Shown here: piece by piece, positions 28,087-37,668 of the stretch
Layout: every line of letters begins with the position of its first letter
How positions within the stretch are numbered: the first letter of the stretch is position 1
Source: Pontibacter burrus
GTDB lineage: Bacteria > Bacteroidota > Bacteroidia > Cytophagales > Hymenobacteraceae
Direction: 5' to 3'
NCBI RefSeq assembly: GCF_010686685.1
Contig: NZ_JAAGWD010000005.1
Span: forward strand, 248,001 to 312,000
Length of the DNA stretch: 64,000 nucleotides
The notes under the pieces: model-generated
The model's database searches: none
What the model was told of the DNA's origin: nothing
The model's input: only the letters and a program-made list of their open reading frames with translations
Translations under genes and position numbers: made by a program

Positions 28087-28117
28087 TTTAATGTATATAC
28101 ATTAAATGTACAGACAT
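28087..28117. promoter_or_regulatory. Palindromic operator of the pirin gene
   Basis: Perfect 20-bp palindrome TTTAATGTATATACATTAAA (28087-28106) overlapping a second one, TACATTAAATGTA. The 27 bases at 28091-28117 match 45072-45098 in front of the nitroreductase gene at 23 of 27 positions. The place relative to the -7 box suits a repressor; the regulator is not in the window. Confidence 0.6.
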
Positions 28118-28740
28118 TTTTATACAAAAAATATTTTCTCTACTTTACTAACTAGCTAATAAGTTGATAAAGAAAGCGTTTAGTTTGAACATGAATTACA
28201 TTTAGTCTCAATCAGGATTTTCAGGATTTAGGCTGTGGCTGTGGCTATAGCTTAAGCTATAGTTCTTTAGTTACGAATTAACCTCCCCCTCCCAAGAGGG
28301 GAATTTCGCTATAGTTGATGCTATAGTTCTATAGATACGTCCACGAGCAGGCAGGCGCAGCCTGCCCCAAGGAACTACAACCACGAAAAGGCCATGCAAC
28401 TATAGCTAAGCATTAAACTATAGGTTAGCTATCGAAGTGATTTCAGTCTTTGGGTTGAGCGCCTTGTAGATTTCTGGTGGCGCAGCCATTGCGACGCAGG
28501 AGCAAAAGAAAGGTACACCGCGCGATGCCCGAAGACGGGGCCCCGCGGCCGGGAGCGCACCAAAGCCAGCTATTAAACGATAGGCATGTAGAGCTCCCAG
28601 GATCAGCAGTAACTATAGCTCAAACTGCTTGTGTCCATTAAACAACTATAGTTAGCTATAGGACATATGAGATGTCTCGGCTAACACTCAGGATGACACT
28701 GAAACAACTATAAGCTTAACTCAGGATGACAGAGGAAAAC
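28118..28740. other. Repeat-rich spacer between pirin promoter and Nudix gene
   Basis: Contains a GC-run element (28279-28306, CCCCTCCCAAGAGGGG), composite copy C, and two CTCAGGATGACA short repeats (28688 and 28724). No ORF of interest. Confidence 0.55.
28339..28645 (+). repeat. Composite intergenic repeat, copy C
   Basis: Same blocks and order as copy A, on the plus strand, including AGGCAGGCGCAGCCTGCC, TTTCAGTCTTTGGGTTGAGC, CGCGCGATGCCCGAAGACGG, GAGCTCCCAGGAT and AAACTGCTTGTG. Confidence 0.85.
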
Positions 28741-29304
28741 TTATAGACCTAACTTCCTCAACGCTAATAAACACAAGGCAACAGAACCGGAAACGTTAAT
28801 CTTACCACTCAGCACCATCTGCTCCACATCTTTCACAGGCACAAGCAGCACTTCGATGTTTTCTGATTCATCCAGATCTTGTTCGGCAACTTTGTAGGCA
28901 TTGCGGGCCAGGTAGAAATATATTTTGTTTGTGTCTTTAGTAGGGTTGTCAATTACTTCCAGCACCAGCTCCATGTCATCAGAAGTATAACCGGTTTCTT
29001 CCAGCATCTCACGACGGGCAGCTTCCATAGGGTTGGTTTCATGGTCGTCAATTACACCGCCGGGCAACTCAATAAACACATTGCTGGCTGCATGTTTATA
29101 TTGTCGCACAAAAATAACCTGCCCATCTTCGGTAACCGGGAACGTTAGCACTACATCCGGGCGCACACTTACATAGTAGTCATCCAGCACTACACCATTT
29201 GGCAGTTCTACCTCATCGCGGCGCAGTTTGTACCACTTCTCGTTTACCACCATCTCCGAGCTTAGTGTTTTCCAGGGTTGTATTTTGTCTTCTGTTGTAT
29301 TCAT
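28741..29304 (-). CDS. Nudix hydrolase, ADP-ribose pyrophosphatase type
   Basis: 187 residues with a canonical Nudix box (GGVIDDHETNPMEAARREML followed by EETGY), which binds magnesium and cleaves nucleoside diphosphates linked to another moiety. The preceding FVRQYKHAASNVFIELPGG stretch and overall length match the ADP-ribose/NUDT5-like subgroup. Monocistronic. Confidence 0.88.
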   Translation of the reverse strand: MNTTEDKIQPWKTLSSEMVVNEKWYKLRRDEVELPNGVVLDDYYVSVRPDVVLTFPVTEDGQVIFVRQYKHAASNVFIELPGGVIDDHETNPMEAARREMLEETGYTSDDMELVLEVIDNPTKDTNKIYFYLARNAYKVAEQDLDESENIEVLLVPVKDVEQMVLSGKINVSGSVALCLLALRKLGL

Positions 29305-29321
29305 GTGTTAATAGGCATTAA

Positions 29322-29356
29322 AAAGCCACGTCTGCAAGTATAGCAAACGCGGCTTC
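29322..29356 (-). terminator. Terminator after the GT4 gene
   Basis: Imperfect stem (AGCCACGTCTGC against GCAAACGCGGCT, 10 of 12) with a CTATAC-containing loop; on the minus strand a GGCTTTTTAATG run follows. Confidence 0.55.
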
Positions 29357-29484
29357 TAAATCTTATAGTTACGGTTTATTTCTTCCTGTTATCACCGGTT
29401 ATTCCGGCTAAAATAATTTTAATGAGTGACTGAGCGAATAATAAAGCGGGAAATTAAATAAACCTCAGGTAGATCATCCAGCAC

Positions 29485-30588
29485 TTAAACTGTTACCACA
29501 GCTTTTAGCAGTTGTTTGTAGATATGGCTGTAATCCTGTGCCATCTGGTCTGCAGTATAGCCATGCGAGCGTTTCACAGAACGGCAGGCCATAATATTTC
29601 GGCAGAATTCATCCTCTATCAGGTTATTGATGCAGTCGCGCAGGTCATCGGCGCTGTTCGGATCCACATACTTGGCGGCATTTCCCCAGATCTCGGCCTG
29701 GCTCTCTGTTTTGCCTACCACCAGCGCACACCCCGACATGGCAGCTTCTAAGATTGTTAAGCCGAATGGCTCGTATTTGGCCGGCAAAACATAAATAGAT
29801 GCTCTCGAAAGCCAATCTGATACTTCTTTGTTTGTAAGGTGACCCAGGAAGTGCACATTCTCCAGCTCCACATTTTTGCCGGTGGCAGGGTGTTTTCCTT
29901 CGCCAGCAATATACACAGGCCACTGCAGGTCAGATGCAATGTGCGCCAGCATGGATATGTTCTTGGCTTCATCCCAGACACGGCCCAGGCTGAAAACAAA
30001 CGGTTCTTTGCGGCCAAACTGGAAGTTGTGCTGCCCACGGCCGTTATAGATCACGGCCTGTTGTTTAAACGGACCATACAGTTCTTCTGCCTGGTGCATC
30101 ATGGCCTGCGTTGGCGCCACCACGAAATCAGCAGCCTGTAACCCTTTTGCTACCAACTCTTTATATTTATTCCATTGTTTTGGGGCGTCTTCATCTTTTA
30201 CTGCTTTCCACCAGCTCATTACACAGGAATGCACCACTACCATGACCGGCTTGCCCCAGTCCAGGCTGGCGTGTACCATACTGTTCAGGTGAATCAGGTC
30301 GGGTTGCACTTCATCGCGCAGCTGCAGCAGCCACTCCCCTGCTTTTTCTACATCCTCCCAGGGGTTATCCATCCACTCAAGCTTATAGTTGCTTTCGTAA
30401 AGGGTAAGGTTATCTATAACTTCTGTTTCGCGTCGCTGTTCCTCGTTTAAGGGTTCACCCATAGTAGCCAGGGCTACTTTTGTTCCGTATGGTGCCAGTG
30501 CCCTGATCAGTTCCAGCGCATATGTCCAGACGCCACCAACCGTGTCCGCCGTCATCAGAATCTTCGAAGGGTGATGATGTGTTTCCAT
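29485..30588 (-). CDS. Glycosyltransferase family 4 protein
   Basis: 367 residues, GT-B fold of family GT4. N-terminal MTADTVGGVWTYALELIRAL is the GGxx loop, and EPFGLTILEAAMSGCALVVG is the nucleotide-sugar motif near residue 270. The opening resembles glycogen/starch-synthase-like and sucrose-synthase-like GT4 enzymes, and the window holds a large glucan locus, so a glucan role is possible but not shown. Monocistronic with a 690-bp upstream gap. Confidence 0.85.
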   Translation of the reverse strand: METHHHPSKILMTADTVGGVWTYALELIRALAPYGTKVALATMGEPLNEEQRRETEVIDNLTLYESNYKLEWMDNPWEDVEKAGEWLLQLRDEVQPDLIHLNSMVHASLDWGKPVMVVVHSCVMSWWKAVKDEDAPKQWNKYKELVAKGLQAADFVVAPTQAMMHQAEELYGPFKQQAVIYNGRGQHNFQFGRKEPFVFSLGRVWDEAKNISMLAHIASDLQWPVYIAGEGKHPATGKNVELENVHFLGHLTNKEVSDWLSRASIYVLPAKYEPFGLTILEAAMSGCALVVGKTESQAEIWGNAAKYVDPNSADDLRDCINNLIEDEFCRNIMACRSVKRSHGYTADQMAQDYSHIYKQLLKAVVTV

Positions 30589-31275
30589 GTTCTTTCCTCC
30601 CGTAAATTTTATCTAATACTTTTGTTTATAAATTCTACCATGTCTTTACTGTTCTTTTGCTCCTGAATATGCTCTGGTAAGTATCGTTTTCTGCAACTCT
30701 TAAAATCTAGAAAGTGCTCTCTCAGAACCATCCGGGTAAGATGTAAGCTAGTAGAGTGCTATGCCAGTGTTGTTTATTTATTAAAAAGGTATGAGTGCCG
30801 TATTTCGGGATGCTATAGTTCCCGTGCTACGGTTTAAGCCACTGCTTTTATACCTTTGATTTAATTCCTGTGTATCGCGTCTGCGGATATCAAATTACAC
30901 CCGGGTAGCGCCAGTTACAGAACCGGGTATTTAGCTGCTGTTTGCTTCAATTAAAGAATCTGTCAACAACCGTTATGCAGATAATTCTTTAACCAGGCTT
31001 AGCTAGTATTCTTTCCGGTGCACACTCTTACGCGTTCACTAAAGTTTCTGTTTGTCAATTCCTTCACTTTTTCGGGGTTCTTATCAAGTTCTATCGATTT
31101 TTATAGTTTACTCAGCCACACAGATCAGTAAACTTTGCTATTGCATCTTTAAACCCCTTACCAATACAGGACTATATTCTGAAAACTAATTTGCTGTAGC
31201 ATAACCACTTTACTATATTTCGGGACAGGCAGGAAGTACCCACATCCGAAGTCGCCAAACTATAACCCCAGCCAC
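30589..31275. other. Long intergenic region upstream of the GT4 and GNAT genes
   Basis: About 690 bp between divergent genes. No ORF, composite repeat or RNA gene was recognised; the stretch is AT-rich with a few CTATAG-type motifs. Probably holds two promoters and possibly long leaders. Confidence 0.5.
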
Positions 31276-31875
31276 ATGAACTTCACCCAAGACCTAAACC
31301 TGCAAACAGATAAGGTGCTACTCCGTCCGTTTCAGCCATCAGACCTTGAAGCGCTGCAAACTATAGTTATCGACGAAGACATCTGGCGCTATATGGCTAC
31401 TAAGGTAGCGTCAGATACGGAGCTGGGTTACTGGGTTTACAATGCAGTAAAGGACCGGGAAAAGCAGCAACGCTACACTTTTATGATTGTTGATAAGGCA
31501 ACTGGCAACCTTGCAGGCAGTACTGCTTACGGCAACATATCTATAGTTGATAAACGGCTGGAAATTGGCTGGACCTGGTTGGGAAAACCCTACAGGGGAA
31601 CCGGGCTGAACCGCCATTGCAAGTTCCTGCTGCTGCACTATGCTTTCGATGTGCTGGGTTATGAGCGGGTAGAGCTGAAGACCGATGTGCTGAACCTGCG
31701 CTCGCGCCAAGCTATGCGCAAGATCGGTGCTACCGAAGAAGGCGTACTTCGCAGCCACATGCAAATGCACGACGGTCGCCGCCGCGATACCATTTACTAT
31801 AGCATATTACGCCATGAATGGCCTTCTATCCGTGAAACTATCTTCTTAGATCTGAGTACCGCGAAACAAGTTTAA
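31276..31875 (+). CDS. GNAT acetyltransferase, RimJ/RimL type
   Basis: 199 residues. VLLRPFQPSDLEAL at the N-terminus, IGWTWLGKPYRGTGLNRHCK (acetyl-CoA pyrophosphate loop), ERVELKTDVLNLRSRQAMRKIGATEEGVLR and the late RRRDTIYYSILRHEW are typical of the RimJ/RimL N-acetyltransferase group. The acceptor is unknown. A phosphatase gene follows after 38 bases. Confidence 0.88.
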   Translation: MNFTQDLNLQTDKVLLRPFQPSDLEALQTIVIDEDIWRYMATKVASDTELGYWVYNAVKDREKQQRYTFMIVDKATGNLAGSTAYGNISIVDKRLEIGWTWLGKPYRGTGLNRHCKFLLLHYAFDVLGYERVELKTDVLNLRSRQAMRKIGATEEGVLRSHMQMHDGRRRDTIYYSILRHEWPSIRETIFLDLSTAKQV

Positions 31876-31913
31876 GCTACACCGTATAGTTGAGAAACAA
31901 ACTATAGTTTCTC

Positions 31914-32498
31914 TTGGATACGCCTGAACCTGTACGCATTTTCCTGATTCGGCACGCCCGGCCAATGGTCAGTAAAAAAGGCTTTTTCAGTGCCGCTGCC
32001 GCCCGCCAATACATTTCTGATTACGATGCCGCCCAGGTAGAAGAGTTTGTTCTTGCCCATGAGGCCATTCCGTACAAAAACATAGCAAAAGTACATTGCA
32101 GCCCTCTTATCCGGTCCCAACTCACAGCAAAGGCCATTTTCGGCCACGACATAAAGCTTATCATTGACCCTAATTTCAGGGAATTCGAACGAAGGATCTT
32201 TTCACTTCCATTCATACAACTACCTATTCGTCTTTGGCTGTTGGGTGCCCGCCTGCTCTGGTTTCTGGGGTTTAACAGCCGTGGCATCGAGACTTTTAAA
32301 CAGGCCCGTCAACGCGCTAAGCTGGCTGCCAAACAACTGGCCACCGAAGCTACCCGGGAATCGGTAGCAGTGCTGGTAGCGCATGGTCTCCTTAACTACT
32401 TTATTCTGAAAGAACTGAAACGACTTGGCTGGCAACAGACCATAAAAGAAGGAAGCGGCTTTGTGAGTGTGAATGTAGTAGAGTATCCCCGCCTATAG
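31914..32498 (+). CDS. Histidine phosphatase family protein
   Basis: 194 residues from a TTG start. The phosphate loop FLIRHARPM (Arg13, His14) replaces the usual RHG with RHA, and a second catalytic His occurs in VAVLVAHGLLNYF. There is a hydrophobic segment (LPIRLWLLGARLLWFLGF) near residue 105. Phosphoglycerate-mutase-like phosphatase of unknown substrate. The spacing to the GNAT gene suggests co-transcription. Confidence 0.78.
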   Translation: MDTPEPVRIFLIRHARPMVSKKGFFSAAAARQYISDYDAAQVEEFVLAHEAIPYKNIAKVHCSPLIRSQLTAKAIFGHDIKLIIDPNFREFERRIFSLPFIQLPIRLWLLGARLLWFLGFNSRGIETFKQARQRAKLAAKQLATEATRESVAVLVAHGLLNYFILKELKRLGWQQTIKEGSGFVSVNVVEYPRL

Positions 32499-32561
32499 TT
32501 GCAAATAAAATCCTATAAAAGAAAGAATAAATACATGATTTACGTATGCTGGAGTATTGGC

Positions 32562-32588
32562 AAAAGCTTCTGATCCGCAGAAGCTTTT
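32562..32588 (+). terminator. Hairpin between the phosphatase gene and susC
   Basis: Perfect 11-bp stem AAAAGCTTCTG/CAGAAGCTTTT with loop ATCCG, 44 bases before the susC ATG. It may end the upstream transcript or act as a leader hairpin of susC; no long T-run follows. Confidence 0.5.
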
Positions 32589-32631
32589 CAAGCCTGAACT
32601 CAAATTTTGTAAAACCTTAAACCAGCAATTT

Positions 32632-35610
32632 ATGAACAGAATTTTACTGCTGATCTTCTGTGTTATGCTACTGAGTAGCAGTGCCTGGGCACAGACCGTT
32701 GTGGTATCGGGCAGGGTTACATCTGGTGCTGATGGAACTCCGCTACCCGGGGTAACGGTACTCGAAAAGGGAACCACCAACGGCGTAACTACAGATAATT
32801 CCGGTGATTACCGATTAACGGTAGCACCCAATGCCGTGCTACAATTCCGCCTTGTAGGCATGGTTACCCAGGAGGTACCTTTAAACGGCCGATCAACCCT
32901 TAACGTGCAGCTACAATCAGATGAAAAGCAACTGGAAGAGGTTGTAGTTGTGGGGTATGGTACGCAATTGAAGCAGGAGCTCACAGGCAATGTGGCCCAG
33001 ATTTCAGGCGAGGCCATTGCAAATATACCATCTCCCTCTCTGGAGAGTGCTTTGCAAGGCCGGGCTGCGGGTGTTTACATTAACCAGGGCAGCGGAAAAC
33101 TGGGCTCAGGGGTAAACATACGCATACGCGGAGCAGCATCGGTATCTGCCAGTAACCAGCCGCTGTATGTAGTAGATGGTATTCCTATTACCTCATCAGA
33201 CCTGGGTTCTACCAACTTAGAACCACTTAACCCGATTGCTGACATTAACCCTAACGACATTGAATCCATTGAAATTCTGAAAGATGCTTCGGCAGCAGCT
33301 ATTTATGGTTCCAGGGCATCAAACGGCGTAGTAATCATCACGACGAAGCGTGGGAAAGCCGGCAAAACAAACGTTGCCTTCAACTATTACACAGGTTTCA
33401 GCAAGCCAACCAAGATCAGGAAGTTTTTGAACGCTGCAGAGTATATTGAGCTGTTCTCAGAAGCTGCTGTAAACGTAGGCCTTGATCCGGAAGAAGAGTT
33501 CTCCTTCTTTGGGCTCGACATCAACTCCCCGTACGACGAGAACTGGGCCGAGGAACCTTTTGAAACTGGCAGCGTGTCGCAGTATGAGCTGTCGCTGAAT
33601 GGTGGTAACGAGAAGACGCGCTTTTATATTAACGGTAACTATAACACGACTGATGGCATTATAATAGGTAACGAGTTCGACAGGGCCAGCGGACGCCTGA
33701 ACATTGACCATAGCATATCAGACAGGTTCAGAATGGGTACGAATATTTCGCTTATCCGTACGCTTAATAAACGTGTTTCCGACGACAACGCCTTCTCAAA
33801 CCCTATCCAGCTAAACGCCATACCGCCTATACAGCCTAAGATAGACCCTGAGACCGGTGAGCTGAACCGCCGCACTTTTTACTACAACAACCTGATCGAC
33901 CAGCGCGACGGCTTTAACGATGCCCTTACCTACCGTACCATCAGCGCCGGCTTTTTAGAGTTCGATCTTCTGCCAAACCTGCAATTCCGCACAGAGCATG
34001 GCATCGACTTCCTAAACCTTCAGGAAGAACTATACCTGGGCAGGCTAACAGAAGACGGCGGTCCTACGGGCTATGGCTACAACGCTCAGTTTACGTCTAT
34101 CAACTATAACACAAACAACACGCTGAACTATAATACCCAGCTCAACGATATTCACAAACTAAATTTCCTGCTTGGATTCAGTTACCAGGATGCAAACTCC
34201 AGGTCATCGTCTGTAGAAGCGCGCGGTTTTCCGAGCGACAGGTTTAAGAAAATAGCCAGCGCATCACGCATCATCAGTGGCAGCTCCACCGGAACCAACT
34301 ATGTGTTTGTCTCTTACTTTACACGCGCTAACTATGTACTTAACGAGCGGTACCTGTTCAGTGGCAGCGTGCGTGTCGACGGATCATCCCGATTTGGCAG
34401 CGGCAACCGTTTTGGTACCTTCCCCGCTGTTTCGGCAGGTTGGATCATGACCGGAGAAGACTTCCTGCGTGATAACCCTACCCTGAGTTTCCTGAAGCTG
34501 CGTGCCAGCTATGGTCTGACCGGTAATGCCGAAATTTCCAATTTTGCCCCACTTGGGCTTTACAGTGCTGCAGCTTACGAGGAAGAGTCTGGCCTGGTAC
34601 CTACTTCTCTGCCAAACCCAGACCTGCGCTGGGAAAAAACGAAACAGTTTGATATAGGCTTAGACTATGGTTTTTTTAACGACCGCATAACAGGTGAGAT
34701 AGATTATTATATTAAAAACACCGAAGACCTGCTGCTGGAATTGCCATTACCAGCCACCAACGGTTATAGTTCTATTACAAAGAACATTGGCAAACTGGAG
34801 AATAAGGGCTTTGAATTTGTGATAAACACACAGAACCTGGTGGGAGCATTTACCTGGAGCACCAACTTTAATATCGCCTTTAACCGCAACAAAGTAACCG
34901 ACCTGGGTGGCAATACCATTTTTGGCAACTCCAGAGGTCTGGGGCAGATACGCGAAGGCGAACCAATGGCCGTATTCTGGGGTCCTAAATATGCTGGCGT
35001 TGACCCTGACAACGGGGATGCACTGTACTATGTGCGTGCCGGCAGCGACGAAACTACGAGCAACTATAGCCTGGCCCAGTCGCAGCGCGTAGGTAACCCA
35101 AACCCGAAGGCTCTGGGAGGCTTTACCAACAACTTTGCCTATAAAGGCTTTGACCTGAATGTGCTGATGCAGTTTGTTACCGGCAACGATGTGTTCAACA
35201 TGGCAGGTTTCTTCCAGTCTGTAAACGGCGACTTCTTCGATAACCAGACAAAAGACCAGCTGAGAAGATGGCAGAAGCCCGGTGATATAACGGATGTACC
35301 ACAGGCACGATTATATGAGGCTAATGGTGGCGGCAGATCATCGCGCTGGGTGCAGGATGGTTCTTTCCTGAGAATCAACAATGTAAACTTAGGCTACAAA
35401 ATACCGGAGAGCATGATCAATAAAATCCGTCTTACCTCGGTTCGTGTGTATGTGCAGGCTACTAACCTGGCAACCTTCACCGACTATGATGGCTATGATC
35501 CGGAAGTGAACACTACGTACTTCGGGCGAAGCAACGTAATGCTTGGTCACGACTTTTATACGCCGCCATTGGCAAAGACCTTCACTTTTGGTGTAAATAT
35601 TGGCCTCTAA
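32632..35610 (+). CDS. SusC/RagA-type TonB-dependent outer-membrane transporter
   Basis: About 992 residues from the ATG at 32632, which begins a clear signal peptide (MNRILLLIFCVMLLSSSAWA). An upstream TTG would add 25 charged residues and is less likely. Residues ~22-100 form the CarboxypepD_reg-like domain; the TonB plug follows with VVVVGYGTQ, LQGRAAGVYI, IRIRGAASV and YVVDGIPI; the rest is the beta-barrel ending in TFGVNIGL. Works with the SusD lipoprotein encoded 19 bases downstream to import a large substrate. No glycoside hydrolase or sensor gene is adjacent, so the substrate is unknown. Confidence 0.93.
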   Translation: MNRILLLIFCVMLLSSSAWAQTVVVSGRVTSGADGTPLPGVTVLEKGTTNGVTTDNSGDYRLTVAPNAVLQFRLVGMVTQEVPLNGRSTLNVQLQSDEKQLEEVVVVGYGTQLKQELTGNVAQISGEAIANIPSPSLESALQGRAAGVYINQGSGKLGSGVNIRIRGAASVSASNQPLYVVDGIPITSSDLGSTNLEPLNPIADINPNDIESIEILKDASAAAIYGSRASNGVVIITTKRGKAGKTNVAFNYYTGFSKPTKIRKFLNAAEYIELFSEAAVNVGLDPEEEFSFFGLDINSPYDENWAEEPFETGSVSQYELSLNGGNEKTRFYINGNYNTTDGIIIGNEFDRASGRLNIDHSISDRFRMGTNISLIRTLNKRVSDDNAFSNPIQLNAIPPIQPKIDPETGELNRRTFYYNNLIDQRDGFNDALTYRTISAGFLEFDLLPNLQFRTEHGIDFLNLQEELYLGRLTEDGGPTGYGYNAQFTSINYNTNNTLNYNTQLNDIHKLNFLLGFSYQDANSRSSSVEARGFPSDRFKKIASASRIISGSSTGTNYVFVSYFTRANYVLNERYLFSGSVRVDGSSRFGSGNRFGTFPAVSAGWIMTGEDFLRDNPTLSFLKLRASYGLTGNAEISNFAPLGLYSAAAYEEESGLVPTSLPNPDLRWEKTKQFDIGLDYGFFNDRITGEIDYYIKNTEDLLLELPLPATNGYSSITKNIGKLENKGFEFVINTQNLVGAFTWSTNFNIAFNRNKVTDLGGNTIFGNSRGLGQIREGEPMAVFWGPKYAGVDPDNGDALYYVRAGSDETTSNYSLAQSQRVGNPNPKALGGFTNNFAYKGFDLNVLMQFVTGNDVFNMAGFFQSVNGDFFDNQTKDQLRRWQKPGDITDVPQARLYEANGGGRSSRWVQDGSFLRINNVNLGYKIPESMINKIRLTSVRVYVQATNLATFTDYDGYDPEVNTTYFGRSNVMLGHDFYTPPLAKTFTFGVNIGL

Positions 35611-35629
35611 CCATTAAAGCAGCATTTTT

Positions 35630-37066
35630 ATGAAACTACGCTATATAATATTCGCAACGTTATTCTGCACCTTCCTGGGCACTACATCCTGCGACGATAT
35701 GCTCGATGTGGAACCGCAGCAATCGGTGGATGCACGCGATGCCATTAACACGCCCCAGGACCTGCAGGGCGCTGTAATCGGAATGTACTCTATTTTGGGA
35801 GGGCCTGAACTATACGGCACCAACCTTTTACTCCTGCCGGAATTGCAGGCCTCAGAAGAAAGCTTATCATGGCTGGGTACTTTTGCCGGCTACAGACAGG
35901 TAAGCCTCAAGAACATGACAGCAGATAATACCGAAGCCCAGCGAACCTGGGTAGCTGCTTACCAGGCCATTAACCTGGCCAACATTATTCTGAGCAAACT
36001 GGATATAATGGAAGACCAGGAAGAACGAAACCGCGTGGAAGGCGAAGCGCTGTTTGTAAGAGGCATTATGCATTTTGAGCTGGTAAGAATGTATGGCAAA
36101 GCCTGGAACGATGGTGACCCTACTCAGAACCCGGGTGTGCCAGTCCGGATAACACCTGTAACCACTGAAGCCGAAGCATCTGCGTTGCCAACCCGCAGCT
36201 CGGTTGCACAGGTTTACACCCAGGTAATAGCAGACCTTATCAAAGCACGTGACCTGTTACCGGGTCGTAATAACGAACGGGCCAACACGTATGCAGCCAG
36301 CGGATTTTTATCAAGGGTTTACCTGCAGCAGCAGAATTATGCAGGCGCCCGCGACGAGGCTAACCGTGTGATTACAGAAGGCGGATTCGGGCTTAACCCA
36401 TCTGTTACCGCCATCTTCCGCAACGACAATACAGCCGAGTCTATCTTTGAGATTCAGCAGAATGACCAGAACAATGCCGGTACCGCCAACGACGGCCTTA
36501 CCACTTTTTATGCTGACCTGGAGGGTATTGGCCGTGCAGATATTGCGATCAACACGGAATTTTCGGATGAGAATCCAAACCGGTATACCACCTACGACCT
36601 GTATGAAGAAGATGACGCACGCCTGAACGAGCTGTTTTATGAAGGCTATAACTGGGGGGCAATTGCAACCGGCAAGTGGACTAGCTTTGGTCAGAACATT
36701 CCGATCATCAGGCTGGCTGAAATGTACCTGACACGTGCCGAAGCCAACTTCCGGTTGGGTACAACTATAGGTGCTACTCCCCTGCAGGACATCAACACCA
36801 TCCGTACCCGCGCCGGCCTTAACCCGCTGACTTCGGTTACGCTTGACCGGATTCTGCTGGAACGCAGGCTGGAACTGGCATTTGAGGGTTTTAGAATACA
36901 TGACCTCAAGCGAACTGAAACTGACCTTGTTGGCAGGAAAGCTAATACCGGAGAAGTTGTGTATGTGATACCATGGAATGCGGATGAGCTGGTATACCCG
37001 ATTCCGCGTCGCGAAATTGATGCAAGTAAAAAGTCGCTGGAACAAAACCCGGGTTATAGCAGCTAA
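35630..37066 (+). CDS. SusD/RagB-type outer-membrane lipoprotein
   Basis: 478 residues. Signal peptide ends at lipobox cysteine 21 (LGTTSC), followed by DD, as in surface-exposed Bacteroidota lipoproteins. The helical TPR-like N-terminal half (WVAAYQAINLANIILSKLD) and the C-terminal LAEMYLTRAEANFRLG ... ERRLELAFEGFRIHDLKR with YPIPRREIDA are hallmarks of RagB/SusD. Forms the lid of the SusC channel. Confidence 0.93.
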   Translation: MKLRYIIFATLFCTFLGTTSCDDMLDVEPQQSVDARDAINTPQDLQGAVIGMYSILGGPELYGTNLLLLPELQASEESLSWLGTFAGYRQVSLKNMTADNTEAQRTWVAAYQAINLANIILSKLDIMEDQEERNRVEGEALFVRGIMHFELVRMYGKAWNDGDPTQNPGVPVRITPVTTEAEASALPTRSSVAQVYTQVIADLIKARDLLPGRNNERANTYAASGFLSRVYLQQQNYAGARDEANRVITEGGFGLNPSVTAIFRNDNTAESIFEIQQNDQNNAGTANDGLTTFYADLEGIGRADIAINTEFSDENPNRYTTYDLYEEDDARLNELFYEGYNWGAIATGKWTSFGQNIPIIRLAEMYLTRAEANFRLGTTIGATPLQDINTIRTRAGLNPLTSVTLDRILLERRLELAFEGFRIHDLKRTETDLVGRKANTGEVVYVIPWNADELVYPIPRREIDASKKSLEQNPGYSS

Positions 37067-37077
37067 GCTGCCCCGGT

Positions 37078-37115
37078 AAACTATAAAGGCTCCTGAGGAG
37101 GAGCCCTTATAGTTT
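37078..37115 (+). terminator. Terminator of the susCD operon
   Basis: 16-bp arms (37078-37093 and 37100-37115, one mismatch) whose outer ends are AAACTATAA/TTATAGTTT and inner part GGCTCC/GGAGCC. The CTATAGTTT half-motif doubles as the T-rich end. Confidence 0.7.
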
Positions 37116-37203
37116 AAACTTATCTTACCTGGCAATAAAAAATTGCTAAACGTAATCCCCTTTTATCTGATGCTGAAGAGGTTTATCAGTCTTTCTTAAA
37201 AAT

Positions 37204-37241
37204 ACAACTAAACTTTTAGTTGTAAAACTAAGTATTTAGTT
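37204..37241. promoter_or_regulatory. Tandem palindromic operators before blaI
   Basis: Two dyads in a row: ACAACTAAACTTTTAGTTGT (37204-37223, 9-base arms) and AACTAAGTATTTAGTT (37226-37241, 6-base arms), sharing AACTAA/TTAGTT half-sites. They lie 30-70 bases before blaI, where BlaI-type repressors bind their own promoter. BlaI binding is inference. Confidence 0.6.
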
Positions 37242-37272
37242 ATATATTCATCTCAGCAAGTTGAAACACCCT

Positions 37273-37668
37273 ATGAAAGAACTTACCAAAGCCGAAGAAG
37301 AGATCATGCAGATCCTCTGGAAAATAGAGAAAGGATTTGTAAAAGACATTATCGAACAGATGCCCGAGCCGCGCCCTGCTTACAACACGGTATCAACTAT
37401 AGTGCGCATACTGGAGAAAAAAGGCTTTGTAGGCTACACCGCTTTTGGCAAATCTCATGAGTATTACCCACTGGTGGAAGAAGACAAGTACAAAAGCTTC
37501 TTTCTGAAGAACTTTATGAGCGGCTACTTTGGAGGCTCTTTCGAAAAACTGGTTTCGTTTTTTGCCAAGGATAACAACCTGAATGTAAAAGAGCTGGATC
37601 AACTGATGCGCCATGTAAAAGAAGACCTAACCGAAGAAAACGAACAGCAAAATGGAAGCAACTTATAA
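37273..37668 (+). CDS. BlaI/MecI/CopY-family repressor
   Basis: About 131 residues from the ATG at 37273 (MKELTKAEEEIMQILWKIEK); a TTG four codons upstream also exists. Winged-helix domain residues ~1-80 with TVSTIVRILEKKGFV as the recognition region, then a helical dimerisation tail. In BlaI systems the repressor is cut after signalling by a BlaR1-type peptidase, here the M56 protein, whose gene overlaps this one by 17 bases. No beta-lactamase gene is nearby. Confidence 0.92.
   Translation: MKELTKAEEEIMQILWKIEKGFVKDIIEQMPEPRPAYNTVSTIVRILEKKGFVGYTAFGKSHEYYPLVEEDKYKSFFLKNFMSGYFGGSFEKLVSFFAKDNNLNVKELDQLMRHVKEDLTEENEQQNGSNL

Noticed and set aside
32557-32631. TTG start of the SusC gene 25 codons upstream
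   Set aside because: It would place charged residues before the signal peptide and run through the leader hairpin; the ATG at 32632 gives a standard export signal.
32632-37066. Full polysaccharide utilisation locus around susCD
   Set aside because: No glycoside hydrolase, polysaccharide lyase, sulfatase or sensor gene flanks the pair; the alpha-glucan cluster is 12 kb away and its enzymes are cytoplasmic.
36311-37135. 274-residue open frame antisense to the SusD gene
   Set aside because: It mirrors the real gene on the other strand, has no recognisable domain or signal, and lies wholly over a strongly supported SusD.
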